A stretch of DNA of 64,000 bases from JABWAJ01 sp038323375 (lineage in GTDB: Bacteria; Bacteroidota; Bacteroidia; Chitinophagales; Saprospiraceae), in NCBI GenBank assembly GCA_038323375.1, contig JBBQGV010000001.1, forward strand, positions 62,001-126,000, written 5' to 3'. The notes beneath the pieces are model-generated. The model saw only the letters and a list, made by a program, of their open reading frames with translations. It made no database searches and had not been told where the DNA came from. Of the stretch, positions 26,429-35,591 are shown in pieces (position 1 is the stretch's first letter; each line of letters starts with the position of its first letter). Position numbers and translations under genes: made by a program.

Positions 26429-26535
26429 TGCCTGTCTTTAGAGTCCGATAACTGCGTTATGCGAAGGCCAGAAAAGCGTCATTTACGCGAGTAAACTCCG
26501 ATTTTCTGGCCTTCGCATGCCTTGTTCTCGAACGC
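26429..26535. repeat. imperfect palindromic element, copy B (abuts the yqgE stop)
   Basis: Starts in the base after the stop codon. The stem GCGAAGGCCAGAAAA (26461-26475) pairs with TTTTCTGGCCTTCGC (26502-26516). The loop TCATTTACGCGAGTAAACTC (26479-26498) is identical to that of copy A on the minus strand. The flanks CTGTCTTTAGAGTCCGATAA and TTCTCGAACG also match copy A. It lies between convergent yqgE and recQ and may act as a bidirectional terminator. Confidence 0.88.
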
Positions 26536-26571
26536 AATATAACGTCAACATTGCCCACCTACGGCACGAAC

Positions 26572-28473
26572 CTACCCCAACCCCAGCCTTCCGTCCTCCT
26601 CCTCCAAATACCCCTCATCTACCAAATACCCGATGGCCGTCAGTACCTTTTCTTCCTGTGCCGGCGGAAAAGCTTTTACCACTTGCTCCAGTGTTAAAGT
26701 GCCAGCTTGCAGCAATTCCTGAATCCACTTTTTGTAGTTTTCAAACTGATCCGTGCTGATGTCGGTTCGGGTGCGACCAGTGCAGACATCGCAGATGCCA
26801 CAGTTTTTATCCACCTCCTGACCAAAATAGTGCAACAATTGGCGGTTGCGGCACACCGGCGTTTCCGCGTAAGCGACCGCTTTCCGGATGCGCTCCAAAT
26901 GGCGGTTTTTGCGAAAAGCGTACAGTGGGCGGTCTATGTCCAATACGTTCGCATCCACCCGTTCTTTGGTGAAAACGATTTGCGGTTTTTCCTTTTGTGG
27001 CGAATAGTCAACAATCCCGTCTTTGTGCAGCAGCTTCAGGGATTTATCCAATTCTGCTCTGGTAATGTTCAAAAAATTGGCCAACTGGCCTTCTCGTACA
27101 TTAATATTATTTAAGAAAGCCCCCTGATATGTGCGCAAAATCGCTTTGATGATGCGATCTAATTTGGGATGCCGAAGCAGGTAATCGTACAATTCTTCTT
27201 TGGATACGAGAATGCGCAGGGTAGAAGGGATCAATATCGCTTCGTTCAACACAATCCAGCCCGCTTGTTCCAGCACTTTTAGGCAACTCAATACTTTAAT
27301 TGCTTTAAAGCCATAGTTTTTACAAAACTCGGCCATGTCAAAATCGTAGCCTTCGCCTTCACCGCTTCCAATGGCCAGTTGAAGGTAGCTGCCCAATGCT
27401 TTGTACACCTGCCTGAGTTCTTCTATTTCGGGGAACGCGACTTCGTACTGTTCTTCTAATGAGCGGCGGTCGTTGTCGTTGTACAACAAGACGGCGTACG
27501 CTTTTTTTTCATCGCGTCCGGCGCGCCCGGCTTCCTGAAAATAAGCTTCTATGCTGTCGGGCAGATCCATGTGCACCACAATGCGCACGTCGGGTTTGTC
27601 AATACCCATTCCGAATGCATTGGTACTGACCATCACACGCACTTTGTTGGCTACCCAGGCGTCCTGCTTGGCGGAACGCGCTTCCGGACTTAGCCCCGCG
27701 TTGTAATAATCGGCGCTGATGCCCTGCTTTTTGAGGAGGTCGGCAATGTCTTTGGTTTTTTTTCGGCTGCGCACGTACACGACGCCGCAGCCGCGAACTT
27801 TGGTCAGAATATCGGCAAGCTTCTCTAATTTGTGGTCTTCCTGCAAAACGGAATAGGAGAGGTTGTCACGGGTAAAGCTTTTTTGGAAAACATGGCGTTT
27901 GTGAAAAGCCAATTTTTCCTGAATATCTTCCACGACCTGCTGCGTGGCGGTTGCGGTCAGAGCCAGCACCGGCACATTGGGCAGCCATTCCCGGATTTTG
28001 GAAATTTCCAAATAAGGCGGCCTGAAATCGTAGCCCCATTGCGAAACACAGTGCGCTTCATCTATGGCCAGCAGGTTCACCTTCATGCGCCGGATGCGTT
28101 CTTTGGCTAAGTCAGTTGTTAGCCTTTCCGGCGAAAGGTAGAGCAGCTTGGTATTTCCGTATACGCAATTATCAAGGATACGGTCAATGTCGCGGTAAGC
28201 CATGCCGGAGAAAATGGCGACTGCCGGAATATCCCGTTTTTGCAGGTTGTACACCTGATCTTTCATCAGCGCAATAAGCGGCGACACCACGATGCAAATG
28301 CCTTCCTGACAAAGCGCCGGCACCTGAAAACAGATGGATTTTCCCCCGCCGGTTGGCATCAGGGCAAGGGTGTCCGCGCCATTCAGAACCGACTGTATGA
28401 TGTCTTCCTGGAGTGGCCGGAATTGATCGTATCCCCAATATTGCTTTAGAATGGCTTGCGGCGAAACGGACAT
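26572..28473 (-). CDS. recQ: ATP-dependent DNA helicase RecQ
   Basis: 3'-5' DNA helicase for recombination repair. 633 residues. Walker A TGGGKS at 41-46, DEAHCVSQWGYDFR (motif II), and AYFQEAGRAGRD (motif VI, arginine finger). The zinc-binding cysteines are far downstream (CRNRQLLHYFG, CGICDVC) after a long winged-helix-like region, and the C-terminus ends in a short helical segment without an obvious HRDC domain. This order, with the zinc cysteines after the winged helix, is the variant I associate with Bacteroidota RecQ. Convergent with yqgE. Confidence 0.95.
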   Translation of the reverse strand: MSVSPQAILKQYWGYDQFRPLQEDIIQSVLNGADTLALMPTGGGKSICFQVPALCQEGICIVVSPLIALMKDQVYNLQKRDIPAVAIFSGMAYRDIDRILDNCVYGNTKLLYLSPERLTTDLAKERIRRMKVNLLAIDEAHCVSQWGYDFRPPYLEISKIREWLPNVPVLALTATATQQVVEDIQEKLAFHKRHVFQKSFTRDNLSYSVLQEDHKLEKLADILTKVRGCGVVYVRSRKKTKDIADLLKKQGISADYYNAGLSPEARSAKQDAWVANKVRVMVSTNAFGMGIDKPDVRIVVHMDLPDSIEAYFQEAGRAGRDEKKAYAVLLYNDNDRRSLEEQYEVAFPEIEELRQVYKALGSYLQLAIGSGEGEGYDFDMAEFCKNYGFKAIKVLSCLKVLEQAGWIVLNEAILIPSTLRILVSKEELYDYLLRHPKLDRIIKAILRTYQGAFLNNINVREGQLANFLNITRAELDKSLKLLHKDGIVDYSPQKEKPQIVFTKERVDANVLDIDRPLYAFRKNRHLERIRKAVAYAETPVCRNRQLLHYFGQEVDKNCGICDVCTGRTRTDISTDQFENYKKWIQELLQAGTLTLEQVVKAFPPAQEEKVLTAIGYLVDEGYLEEEDGRLGLG

Positions 28474-28599
28474 AAAATGAGCTCTGAAAACCGATGATTT
28501 TCAAAGATACGCAAGTGGCGTGACAAGAACAAAAAAGAAGCGGAACAAGATGTTCCGCCCCCAAAAACAACTCAAATCGTTAATTCTTGCTGTACCGTA

Positions 28600-28713
28600 C
28601 CGTACCGCCGAACTCCAGTTCGGCGTAGCTTCTTGCTTCCGCCGAACTGGAGTTCAGCGGTACGGGGTACGGCGTAGTTTCTTGTTTCCGCCGAACTGGA
28701 GTTCAGCGGTGCG
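28600..28713. repeat. tandem palindromic repeat (CCGCCGAACTGGAGTTC units)
   Basis: One inverted unit (CCGCCGAACTCCAGTTCGG, about 28606) precedes two direct copies of a 43-bp unit at 28622-28664 and 28671-28713 (GGCGTAGnTTCTTGnTTCCG...AGCGGT). Each unit contains an internal palindrome. It lies between recQ and the end of leuB. Confidence 0.85.
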
Positions 28714-28716
28714 ATA

Positions 28717-29832
28717 TCATATTATGGTCGAAACCTGAGCGATCATTTTTTCTGCCCTGGACTTGAAATATTCCGGCTCGGCAATCAGGCAATAAACTAA
28801 ATCGCCAAATTGCGAGCAGCTACAGGGAATAGCCGGTTTGAGGTCGGGCGTACCAATGCCCCTTTCCAGCAGGTATTGAACGGCTTTTCGAACGGCATTC
28901 GCCTCTTTAGTCAGGTTGAAATAGTCAAGGAGCATGGCTGCCGACAGGATCGCAGCAGCTGGGTTGGCAATATCCAATCCCGCAGCTTGCGGGTAGGAGC
29001 CATGGATGGGTTCGAACAAAGCCGTTTTTGCACCATAGGAAGCCGAAGGCAATAAGCCCATAGAGCCGGCAATCACGCTGGCTTCGTCCGAAAGAATATC
29101 ACCGAACATATTCGACGTCAGCATGACATCGAATTGCGCCGGGTACTGGATCAACTGCATGGCCGCGTTGTCCACAAACAGGTAATCCAGCTCAATATCG
29201 GGATGGCCTTTGGCCATTTCACCAACGACTTCCCGCCATAAGCGGGAGGTTTCCAAAACATTGGCTTTGTCTACCAGGGTCACTTTTTTGCGGCGCTTCC
29301 TGGCGTAATCAAAAGCCATTTCTGCAATACGTTCGATCTCATAGCGCTCGTACACCGCCATGTCGTAGGCTCTGTTGCGGTCTTCGCTGCGGCCTTTTTC
29401 GCCGAAATAAATGTCGCCGGTTAATTCGCGCAGGATCACCATGTCTACCCCTTCAATCCGGTCGTCTTTCAGCGGGGAAAGGTGAGCCAAACTGCTGTAA
29501 GTCGTCACCGGCCGCACGTTGGCGTAAAGCCCAAGGGACTTGCGCAGCTTCAGCAAACCTTGCTCCGGTCTGATTTTTGCAGTTGGATCATTGTCGTATT
29601 TCGGGTGGCCAATGGCACCGAAAAGTACCGCATCGGCGTCCTTGCAGATGCTAAGCGTGGCTTCCGGCAACGGATCATTGTTGAGGTCAATGGCAATGGC
29701 GCCAACGTGGGCGTACACATAATCGAAATGGTGCTTAAAATGATCAGATACCGCTTCGAGCGCTTTCACAGCTTGCGTCGTCACCTCCGGCCCAATGCCG
29801 TCGCCGGGTAATACGGCAATTTGTTTTTTCAT
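28717..29832 (-). CDS. leuB: 3-isopropylmalate dehydrogenase
   Basis: Oxidatively decarboxylates 3-isopropylmalate with NAD+, the third step of leucine synthesis. 371 residues. Visible blocks: LPGDGIGPEVT, the substrate loop RPEQGLLKLRKSLGLYANVRP, RELTGDIYFGEKGR, and SNMFGDILSDEASVIAGSMGLLPSAS. The ATG overlaps the leuD stop by four bases, typical of translational coupling. Last gene of the leu cluster. Confidence 0.97.
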   Translation of the reverse strand: MKKQIAVLPGDGIGPEVTTQAVKALEAVSDHFKHHFDYVYAHVGAIAIDLNNDPLPEATLSICKDADAVLFGAIGHPKYDNDPTAKIRPEQGLLKLRKSLGLYANVRPVTTYSSLAHLSPLKDDRIEGVDMVILRELTGDIYFGEKGRSEDRNRAYDMAVYERYEIERIAEMAFDYARKRRKKVTLVDKANVLETSRLWREVVGEMAKGHPDIELDYLFVDNAAMQLIQYPAQFDVMLTSNMFGDILSDEASVIAGSMGLLPSASYGAKTALFEPIHGSYPQAAGLDIANPAAAILSAAMLLDYFNLTKEANAVRKAVQYLLERGIGTPDLKPAIPCSCSQFGDLVYCLIAEPEYFKSRAEKMIAQVSTII

Positions 29833-30422
29833 ACCGATTCACGTTGTTTTTCAAAAGCTGCAACTTCAGTTTTGAGGCTGATCAGGTAGTCAATGTCGTC
29901 GTACCCGTTCAACAGGCACATTTTTTTGTAAGGGTCTATCTCAAATCGGGCAGACAAACCTTTGGCAGGAATGCCAAAGGTTTGTTGTGCCAGATCTACT
30001 TCAAACTGAGTTTTTGGATCGGCTTCAATGGTTTCAAAAATCTGGTTCAGGAATGTATCAGAAACCTCCACGGGCAGCAAACCGTTATTGATGGCGTTGC
30101 CCCGAAAAATGTCTGCATAAAAACTGGAAACCACCACCCGAAAACCATAGTCATACAAAGCCCACGCCGCGTGTTCCCTGCTGGAACCACACCCGAAATT
30201 TTTACCGGCCACCAAAATTGCACCGCCGTAGATCGGGTTGTTCAGCACGAAATCCTGCTTTGGCGTTCCATTCGCCTGGTAACGCCAGTCGCGAAACAGG
30301 TTTTCACCGAAGCCCTCCCGCGTGGTCGCTTTCAGAAAGCGCGCAGGAATGACCTGGTCGGTGTCCACATCCTCGGCAGGCAGTGGAACGGCCGTTGAGC
30401 AAAGTATTTGAAACTTTTCCAT
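29829..30422 (-). CDS. leuD: 3-isopropylmalate dehydratase small subunit
   Basis: Partner of LeuC in isomerising 2- to 3-isopropylmalate. 197 residues from ATG 30422 (MEKFQILCSTAVPLPAEDVDTDQVIPARFL); a longer frame to 30470 would overlap the desaturase gene. It contains NFGCGSSREHAAWAL, the swivel-domain signature. It lies 10 bp after the desaturase and overlaps leuB. Confidence 0.96.
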   Translation of the reverse strand: MEKFQILCSTAVPLPAEDVDTDQVIPARFLKATTREGFGENLFRDWRYQANGTPKQDFVLNNPIYGGAILVAGKNFGCGSSREHAAWALYDYGFRVVVSSFYADIFRGNAINNGLLPVEVSDTFLNQIFETIEADPKTQFEVDLAQQTFGIPAKGLSARFEIDPYKKMCLLNGYDDIDYLISLKTEVAAFEKQRESV

Positions 30423-30432
30423 AAAACGGAGC

Positions 30433-31188
30433 TTACGAAATTTTCTGTGTATTAAACCGAATGACGCCAAGCGAGGCTAAAAGCATCAGGATCGGGTACG
30501 TGAAATCAAATTCAAACCAACGTTTTGCAAAGTTGATTGAATCCGGGAATTTGTGGTGGTTGTTCTGAAACAACTCGCCCATGAGCAGAATCCCAAGTGG
30601 AGAACTGTTGTGCGAATGGTCGCCGTTGTCAAAATTCTGATAGCCGTATTTATGGCCGCACCAGTTGACCAAAGCGCCCTGAACAGGCCCGATCAGGTAG
30701 TGAACCGGCAGCAACAAGAGCCACCAGGCAGATACGTCCTGAAAAACAATGAAGTAGAGGTAGAACAAGGAATAGGCAACGCCCCAGCCGATGCGAACGA
30801 CTAAGTTGTCGCCAAATTTATCCATCGCATTCCAAACCGGGAGGTTTTTGATGAACTGGGTATCTGGCATGCGGATGCCGAGCACAAAATCGTTGTAGAT
30901 ACCGCGCGTTTTCATCATCATTTCGAAAACATCCTTGAAAAAGTGTGGAGAATGGGGGTCTTTCTCAGTGTCGCTGTAAGCGTGGTGCATCCGGTGCATC
31001 ACTGCATAGGCTCGTGGGATCAGGAAGGACGATCCCTGAAAAAGCCAGGTCAGAAAATAAAATACTTTTTCCGTGATTTTGCCCATGCTGAACATCTGAT
31101 GCGAAGCATAACGGTGCAAAAACGCCGTGTGAAAAAATAAAGAGAGAAACCAGTGTGCCCAAAAGAAAATGATAATTGCCCAAAACAT
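30433..31188 (-). CDS. membrane fatty-acid (acyl-CoA) desaturase
   Basis: 251 residues, hydrophobic, with the three His boxes of the stearoyl-CoA-desaturase superfamily: HTAFLH (20-25, with HRYASH continuing to 30), HRMHH (65-69) and NNHHKFPDS in the C-terminal third. Four or so membrane spans are visible. These oxygen-dependent di-iron enzymes insert double bonds into acyl chains. It lies between leuC and leuD on the same strand (57- and 10-bp gaps), so it is probably co-transcribed with leucine synthesis, an unusual partner. Substrate position and chain length cannot be inferred. Confidence 0.88.
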   Translation of the reverse strand: MFWAIIIFFWAHWFLSLFFHTAFLHRYASHQMFSMGKITEKVFYFLTWLFQGSSFLIPRAYAVMHRMHHAYSDTEKDPHSPHFFKDVFEMMMKTRGIYNDFVLGIRMPDTQFIKNLPVWNAMDKFGDNLVVRIGWGVAYSLFYLYFIVFQDVSAWWLLLLPVHYLIGPVQGALVNWCGHKYGYQNFDNGDHSHNSSPLGILLMGELFQNNHHKFPDSINFAKRWFEFDFTYPILMLLASLGVIRFNTQKIS

Positions 31189-31245
31189 AAATTCTGTTGA
31201 TTTGATAAGTTAAAATGAATGTAAAACAACAGTTGGCGAAAGAAG

Positions 31246-32667
31246 TTAACTCAGCTCTTCCCGCACATCTACAATCTTTCCGGCAATAGCCGTCGCAGCA
31301 GCCATCAATGGGCTGGCTAAAATGGTACGCGCGCCTTGTCCCTGCCGGCCTTCAAAATTCCTATTCGAGGTAGAAACACAGTATTCGCCCCGCGGAATTT
31401 TATCTTCATTCATGCCCAGACAAGCGGAACAGCCAGGTTCCCGAAAGTCAAAACCGGCTTCCCGAAAAATGACGTCTAATTGTTCTGCCTTAGCCTGAGC
31501 CTCCACGAGTTTCGACCCCGGCACGATCATGGCGTGTACATTCGGCGCTTTTTGTTTGCCTTTGACGAAAGATGCCACCAAACGAAGGTCTTCGATGCGG
31601 GAATTGGTGCAACTGCCGATAAACACATGATTGACCGTTTTTCCAATCAGTTGTTCGCCTGGCTGCAAGCCCATGTATTCCAGCGCTTTTGTAAAATTTT
31701 TTCCATCCTCTTTGGGAATATGGCCGCTGACTTCGATGCCCATTCCCGGGTTGGTGCCATAAGTCAGCATCGGGCCAATGTCTTCTGCCCGGAAGTGGTA
31801 TTCCTGATCAAAAACAGCCACCACGTCCGAAAATAAAGTTTGCCAGTAAGCTGCGGCTTTGTCCCAGGAATCGCCGACCGGCGCGAATTTCCTGTCCTGA
31901 ACGTAGCGGATTGTCGTTTCATCCGGCGCAATCAGCCCGCCGCGGGCACCCATTTCAATGCTCATGTTGCAAATGGTCATTCGGGCTTCCATGGACAAAG
32001 CGCGGATTGTACTGCCTGCGTATTCCACAAAATAACCGGTACCGCCGGCTGCGGTAAGTTGGGCAATGATGTACAAAATGATGTCTTTGGCAGATACGCC
32101 TTTCGGCAAAACACCATCTACATTGATGCGCATCTGCTTCGGTTTTTCCTGCAAAAGGCATTGGGTGGCCAGCACTTGTTCGACCTGGCTGGTGCCAATG
32201 CCAAACGCAATGCAGCCAAACGCGCCATGTGTGGAGGTGTGACTATCCCCGCAAACGATGGTCATGCCCGGCTGGGTGATCCCCAATTCCGGCCCAATGA
32301 CGTGTACAATCCCCTGATAAGCATGGCCTAAGCCGTACAATTCAATGCCGAATTTGGCGCAATTTTCAGTCAGCCGGTCTACCTGGAAGCGCGAAAGCTC
32401 TTCCCGGATGGGCAAATGTTGATTTTCAGTCGGTACATTGTGGTCGGCGGTTGCAATGGTTTGCTTTGGACGAAAAACCGGAATTCCCCGTTGCTCCAAA
32501 CCCGTAAATGCTTGCGGGCTGGTCACTTCGTGAATGAAGTGGCGGTCAATGTACAACGCGTCTATTCTGCCCTGAACGTTTGCAACTAAATGAGCTTCCC
32601 AGATTTTATCAAACAGTGTTTTTGGCATTCCTGAAACGGTTAGCAATGGGTTCATCAAAGAGTTCAT
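31246..32667 (-). CDS. leuC: 3-isopropylmalate dehydratase large subunit
   Basis: Carries the [4Fe-4S] cluster of the isomerase that acts after LeuA. 473 residues, normal length. Cluster cysteines are visible in FIGSCTNSRIEDLR and in PGCSACLGMNEDK; VCGDSHTSTHGAFG is the aconitase-family block. Begins 6 bp after the leuA stop. Its partner leuD is separated from it by the desaturase. Confidence 0.97.
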   Translation of the reverse strand: MNSLMNPLLTVSGMPKTLFDKIWEAHLVANVQGRIDALYIDRHFIHEVTSPQAFTGLEQRGIPVFRPKQTIATADHNVPTENQHLPIREELSRFQVDRLTENCAKFGIELYGLGHAYQGIVHVIGPELGITQPGMTIVCGDSHTSTHGAFGCIAFGIGTSQVEQVLATQCLLQEKPKQMRINVDGVLPKGVSAKDIILYIIAQLTAAGGTGYFVEYAGSTIRALSMEARMTICNMSIEMGARGGLIAPDETTIRYVQDRKFAPVGDSWDKAAAYWQTLFSDVVAVFDQEYHFRAEDIGPMLTYGTNPGMGIEVSGHIPKEDGKNFTKALEYMGLQPGEQLIGKTVNHVFIGSCTNSRIEDLRLVASFVKGKQKAPNVHAMIVPGSKLVEAQAKAEQLDVIFREAGFDFREPGCSACLGMNEDKIPRGEYCVSTSNRNFEGRQGQGARTILASPLMAAATAIAGKIVDVREELS

Positions 32668-32673
32668 CCAAAT

Positions 32674-33837
32674 TTATACAACAGCGGCAAATTCATTGGA
32701 GATGATGCCCGCAAGGTCTTCGTCGCCAACTTCTTTTTTCCCGTCGGCAACGACCAGAAAGCGCTCGTACACCACATCCAACTCAGCTTTACTCAGCTCA
32801 AAACCAATCGTTTTTGCCCGGTATGCGATGGCTGCCCGGCCACTACGCGCAGTCAATACAATTTTGGAGTGGTCAACCCCAACATCAAGTGGGTTGATGA
32901 TTTCGTAAGTTTCGCGCATCTTGATCACGCCGTCCTGGTGAATACCGGAAGAATGCGCGAATGCATTGGCACCGACGATGGCTTTGTTTGGTTGCACGGG
33001 CATGCCCATGAGTTCCGAAACCATCTGGCTGGTCTCATTCAGCAGGCGGGTCTGGATATTGGTGACACAATTTAAATCAGGGTGCTGGCGCAAAATCATA
33101 ACCACTTCTTCCAGCGAAGTATTGCCGGCGCGCTCGCCAATGCCGTTGATGGTGCATTCAACCTGCCGGGCACCATTTTGTACCCCGGCTATGGAGTTGG
33201 CCGTGGCTAAGCCCAGGTCGTTGTGGCAATGGGTGGAAAGAATGACTTTGTGAATGCCCCGGACATTTTCCCGCAGGTACCTGATTTTGGCACCGTATTC
33301 TTCGGGAAGGCAATAGCCGGTGGTGTCCGGAATGTTCAATACAGTAGCGCCGGCTGCCAATACGGCTTCCAACACCCGGGCTAAATATTCATTTTCGGTA
33401 CGGCCAGCGTCTTCTGCATAAAATTCAACGTCTTCCGTAAAGCTTTTTGCGAATTTTACGGCAGCAACCGCTCGTTCGATGATGGCTTCCTGCGTGCTGT
33501 GCAATTTATAGCGGATGTGCATGTCCGATGTGCCAATGCCGGTATGGATGCGAGGACGGCGGGCGTATTTCAATGCGGCTGCCGCGACTTCGATATCGCG
33601 CTCAACGGCTCTGGACAGCCCGCAAACAATGGGTTCGGTAACCGATTGACAAATATCCGATACAGACTTGAAATCGCCGGGACTCGATACAGGGAAACCG
33701 GCTTCAATGACGTCAACGCCCAATTTTTCAAGTTGCTGCGCAATCTCAATTTTTTGATCGGAGTTCAATTTACAGCCAGGAACCTGCTCTCCGTCGCGGA
33801 GTGTGGTGTCAAAGATAAAAATTTGGGTATCAGCCAT
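32674..33837 (-). CDS. leuA: 2-isopropylmalate synthase, short form without regulatory domain
   Basis: Condenses acetyl-CoA with 2-oxoisovalerate, the committed step to leucine. 387 residues: TIM-barrel with FDTTLRDGEQVPG, the HCHNDLGLATANS metal-ligand block, NGIGERAGNTSLEE, and the linker with SGIHQDGVIK. The C-terminal leucine-binding domain of roughly 120 residues present in E. coli LeuA (523 residues) is missing, so classical leucine feedback at that domain is not expected. It heads leuA-leuC-desaturase-leuD-leuB. A homocitrate or citramalate synthase activity is less likely given the leuCDB context. Confidence 0.94.
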   Translation of the reverse strand: MADTQIFIFDTTLRDGEQVPGCKLNSDQKIEIAQQLEKLGVDVIEAGFPVSSPGDFKSVSDICQSVTEPIVCGLSRAVERDIEVAAAALKYARRPRIHTGIGTSDMHIRYKLHSTQEAIIERAVAAVKFAKSFTEDVEFYAEDAGRTENEYLARVLEAVLAAGATVLNIPDTTGYCLPEEYGAKIRYLRENVRGIHKVILSTHCHNDLGLATANSIAGVQNGARQVECTINGIGERAGNTSLEEVVMILRQHPDLNCVTNIQTRLLNETSQMVSELMGMPVQPNKAIVGANAFAHSSGIHQDGVIKMRETYEIINPLDVGVDHSKIVLTARSGRAAIAYRAKTIGFELSKAELDVVYERFLVVADGKKEVGDEDLAGIISNEFAAVV

Positions 33838-33890
33838 AGCTTGATGTTTGGAATACGTTACTAAGTTTGCATGCTGCGTTGAACAACGAT

Positions 33891-33898
33891 CAAAATTA
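33891..33898 (-). promoter_or_regulatory. candidate leu-cluster promoter -7 box
   Basis: Minus-strand TAATTTTG fits TAnnTTTG, with the leuA ATG 53 bp downstream. A TTTG lies about 25 bp upstream (33927 to 33924), rather far. No leader peptide with leucine codons or terminator hairpin is seen. Confidence 0.45.
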
Positions 33899-34010
33899 AG
33901 TTGGTGTTCTTCGCTCCAGAAATCAAAAAAGCCTGTTAGTACAAGCCTGCATTAAGGGTTTTTCTTTTTAAATTATTGATTGTTAATTATTTATACAATA
34001 CACAACTACA

Positions 34011-35564
34011 ATGCCTAAACAGAAAACGGATGATTTGATTCAGTTGATCCGCTCGCTGAGCAGGGCGGAGAAAAGGCATTTCCGGCTTTTTGTCGGGCGC
34101 AACCAGTCGTCCGATGACATTCTTTTTTTGCAGTTGTTCGATTTCTTGGAACGGTACAAGGACTACGATGAAGAGTTGATCATCAAGCGGATTCCAGCCA
34201 TTAAAAAAAGCCAGCTTTCCAACCTTAAAGCGCACTTATACAAGCAGTTGCTGACCAGCTTGCGCCTGCTGAATAAAAACTACAACGAAGACATCCAGAT
34301 TCGCGAAATGATTGACTGCGCCAGGGTATTGTACAACAAGGGCCTCTACCGCCAGGCATTGGACATGCTGGATAAGGTGAAAACCCGCGCCATGAAAGGG
34401 AAATTTCACGTTCAGGCCATGGAAATTGTAGAATTTGAAAAGCTGATCGAATCGCAATACATCACCCGGAGCATAGAGGGTAGGGCAGAGGAGCTGACCA
34501 CCCAAACCAACCGGCTCACCGCTATTTTGGTGCAAACCAACCGGTTTTCCAATTTGGCTTTGCAACTCTATAGCCTTTACCTGAAAGTCGGGTATGTTCG
34601 CAGCGAAAAGGATTATCGCTTAGTGCGCGAATTTTTTTATTCCAACCTGCCTCAAACGAATTATCAGGAATTGGATTTCTGGGGTAAAATTTACTACTGC
34701 CAGGCGTTTACCTGGTATCATCATACGACCCAGGAATTCACCTACGGCTACCGCTACTCCCAAAAGTGGATTGACCTTTTTGACACCAACCCCGAAATGA
34801 AACTGATCAACCCCTCTCTTTACCTAAAAGGCATGCACAACCTGTTGACCAATTTGTTCAATATGCTGCACTACAACCGCTTTGTGGAAGTGCTGGAGGA
34901 ATTGTATGCTTTTCCGGAAACGCAGGATATTTCGGAGCAAAAAAATATCGAAGGCACCTATCACTTGTTTCGCTACGTCCACCTCATCCAAAAGCACTTC
35001 ATGGAGGGCACGTTCAGCGATGGGCTGGAGATTGTGCCCGGACTCATGCAGATCATTGACGAAGACGAATTCAACTGGGACCACCACCGAATCCTCGTTT
35101 TTTATTACCGCATTGCCTGTTTATACTTTGGAAGCGGGGATTTTAAAAACGCCATTCACTACCTGAACCTGATTATCAACCAGAAAAATTCGGACTATCG
35201 CGAAGACATTCAATGCTTTGCAAGAATCCTGAATCTCATCGCGCACTTTGAACTCGGCAATGCTCAATTGGTCGAGTACCAAATCAAATCGGTGTACCGC
35301 TTCCTGCTCAAAATGGAAGACCTGCACGAGGTGCAAAAAGAAATCTTCCGCTTCTTGCGCCGCACGCCCCGGATGCGGGCGAGCGAAATGAAACAGGAGT
35401 TTGTCTCTCTGAAAGAAAAATTGGTGCGCATAGAACGCGAGCCCTATGAGCGCCGACCCTTTCTTTACTTAGACATCATTTCTTGGTTGGAAAGCAAAAT
35501 AGAGCACCGCTCTGTCCAAGCCATCGTGCAGGCGAAGTTTTTGAAACGGCAAATGGCAGGGTGA
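34011..35564 (+). CDS. conserved hypothetical protein, helical (TPR-like)
   Basis: 517 residues without signal peptide or membrane spans. The N-terminus (DLIQLIRSLSRAEKRHFRLFVGR) is a basic helix, and the rest consists of helix pairs such as LYNKGLYRQALDMLDKVK and FGSGDFKNAIHYLNLIINQ, as in tetratricopeptide proteins. I recognise the opening as a conserved Bacteroidota hypothetical type, but no function. It is divergent from the leu cluster and followed by a 359-bp tandem-repeat region. Confidence 0.72.
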   Translation: MPKQKTDDLIQLIRSLSRAEKRHFRLFVGRNQSSDDILFLQLFDFLERYKDYDEELIIKRIPAIKKSQLSNLKAHLYKQLLTSLRLLNKNYNEDIQIREMIDCARVLYNKGLYRQALDMLDKVKTRAMKGKFHVQAMEIVEFEKLIESQYITRSIEGRAEELTTQTNRLTAILVQTNRFSNLALQLYSLYLKVGYVRSEKDYRLVREFFYSNLPQTNYQELDFWGKIYYCQAFTWYHHTTQEFTYGYRYSQKWIDLFDTNPEMKLINPSLYLKGMHNLLTNLFNMLHYNRFVEVLEELYAFPETQDISEQKNIEGTYHLFRYVHLIQKHFMEGTFSDGLEIVPGLMQIIDEDEFNWDHHRILVFYYRIACLYFGSGDFKNAIHYLNLIINQKNSDYREDIQCFARILNLIAHFELGNAQLVEYQIKSVYRFLLKMEDLHEVQKEIFRFLRRTPRMRASEMKQEFVSLKEKLVRIEREPYERRPFLYLDIISWLESKIEHRSVQAIVQAKFLKRQMAG

Positions 35565-35591
35565 AAATTGAGGTATCCTTTGTGTTTGAAA

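Noticed and set aside
28600..28713. CRISPR or transcription terminator cluster
   Set aside because: Only three copies of a palindromic unit, no spacers, and no T-runs after the stems.
33838..34010. Leucine attenuator or T-box ahead of leuA
   Set aside because: AAGCCTG occurs as direct, not inverted, copies, and no leader peptide rich in Leu codons was found.
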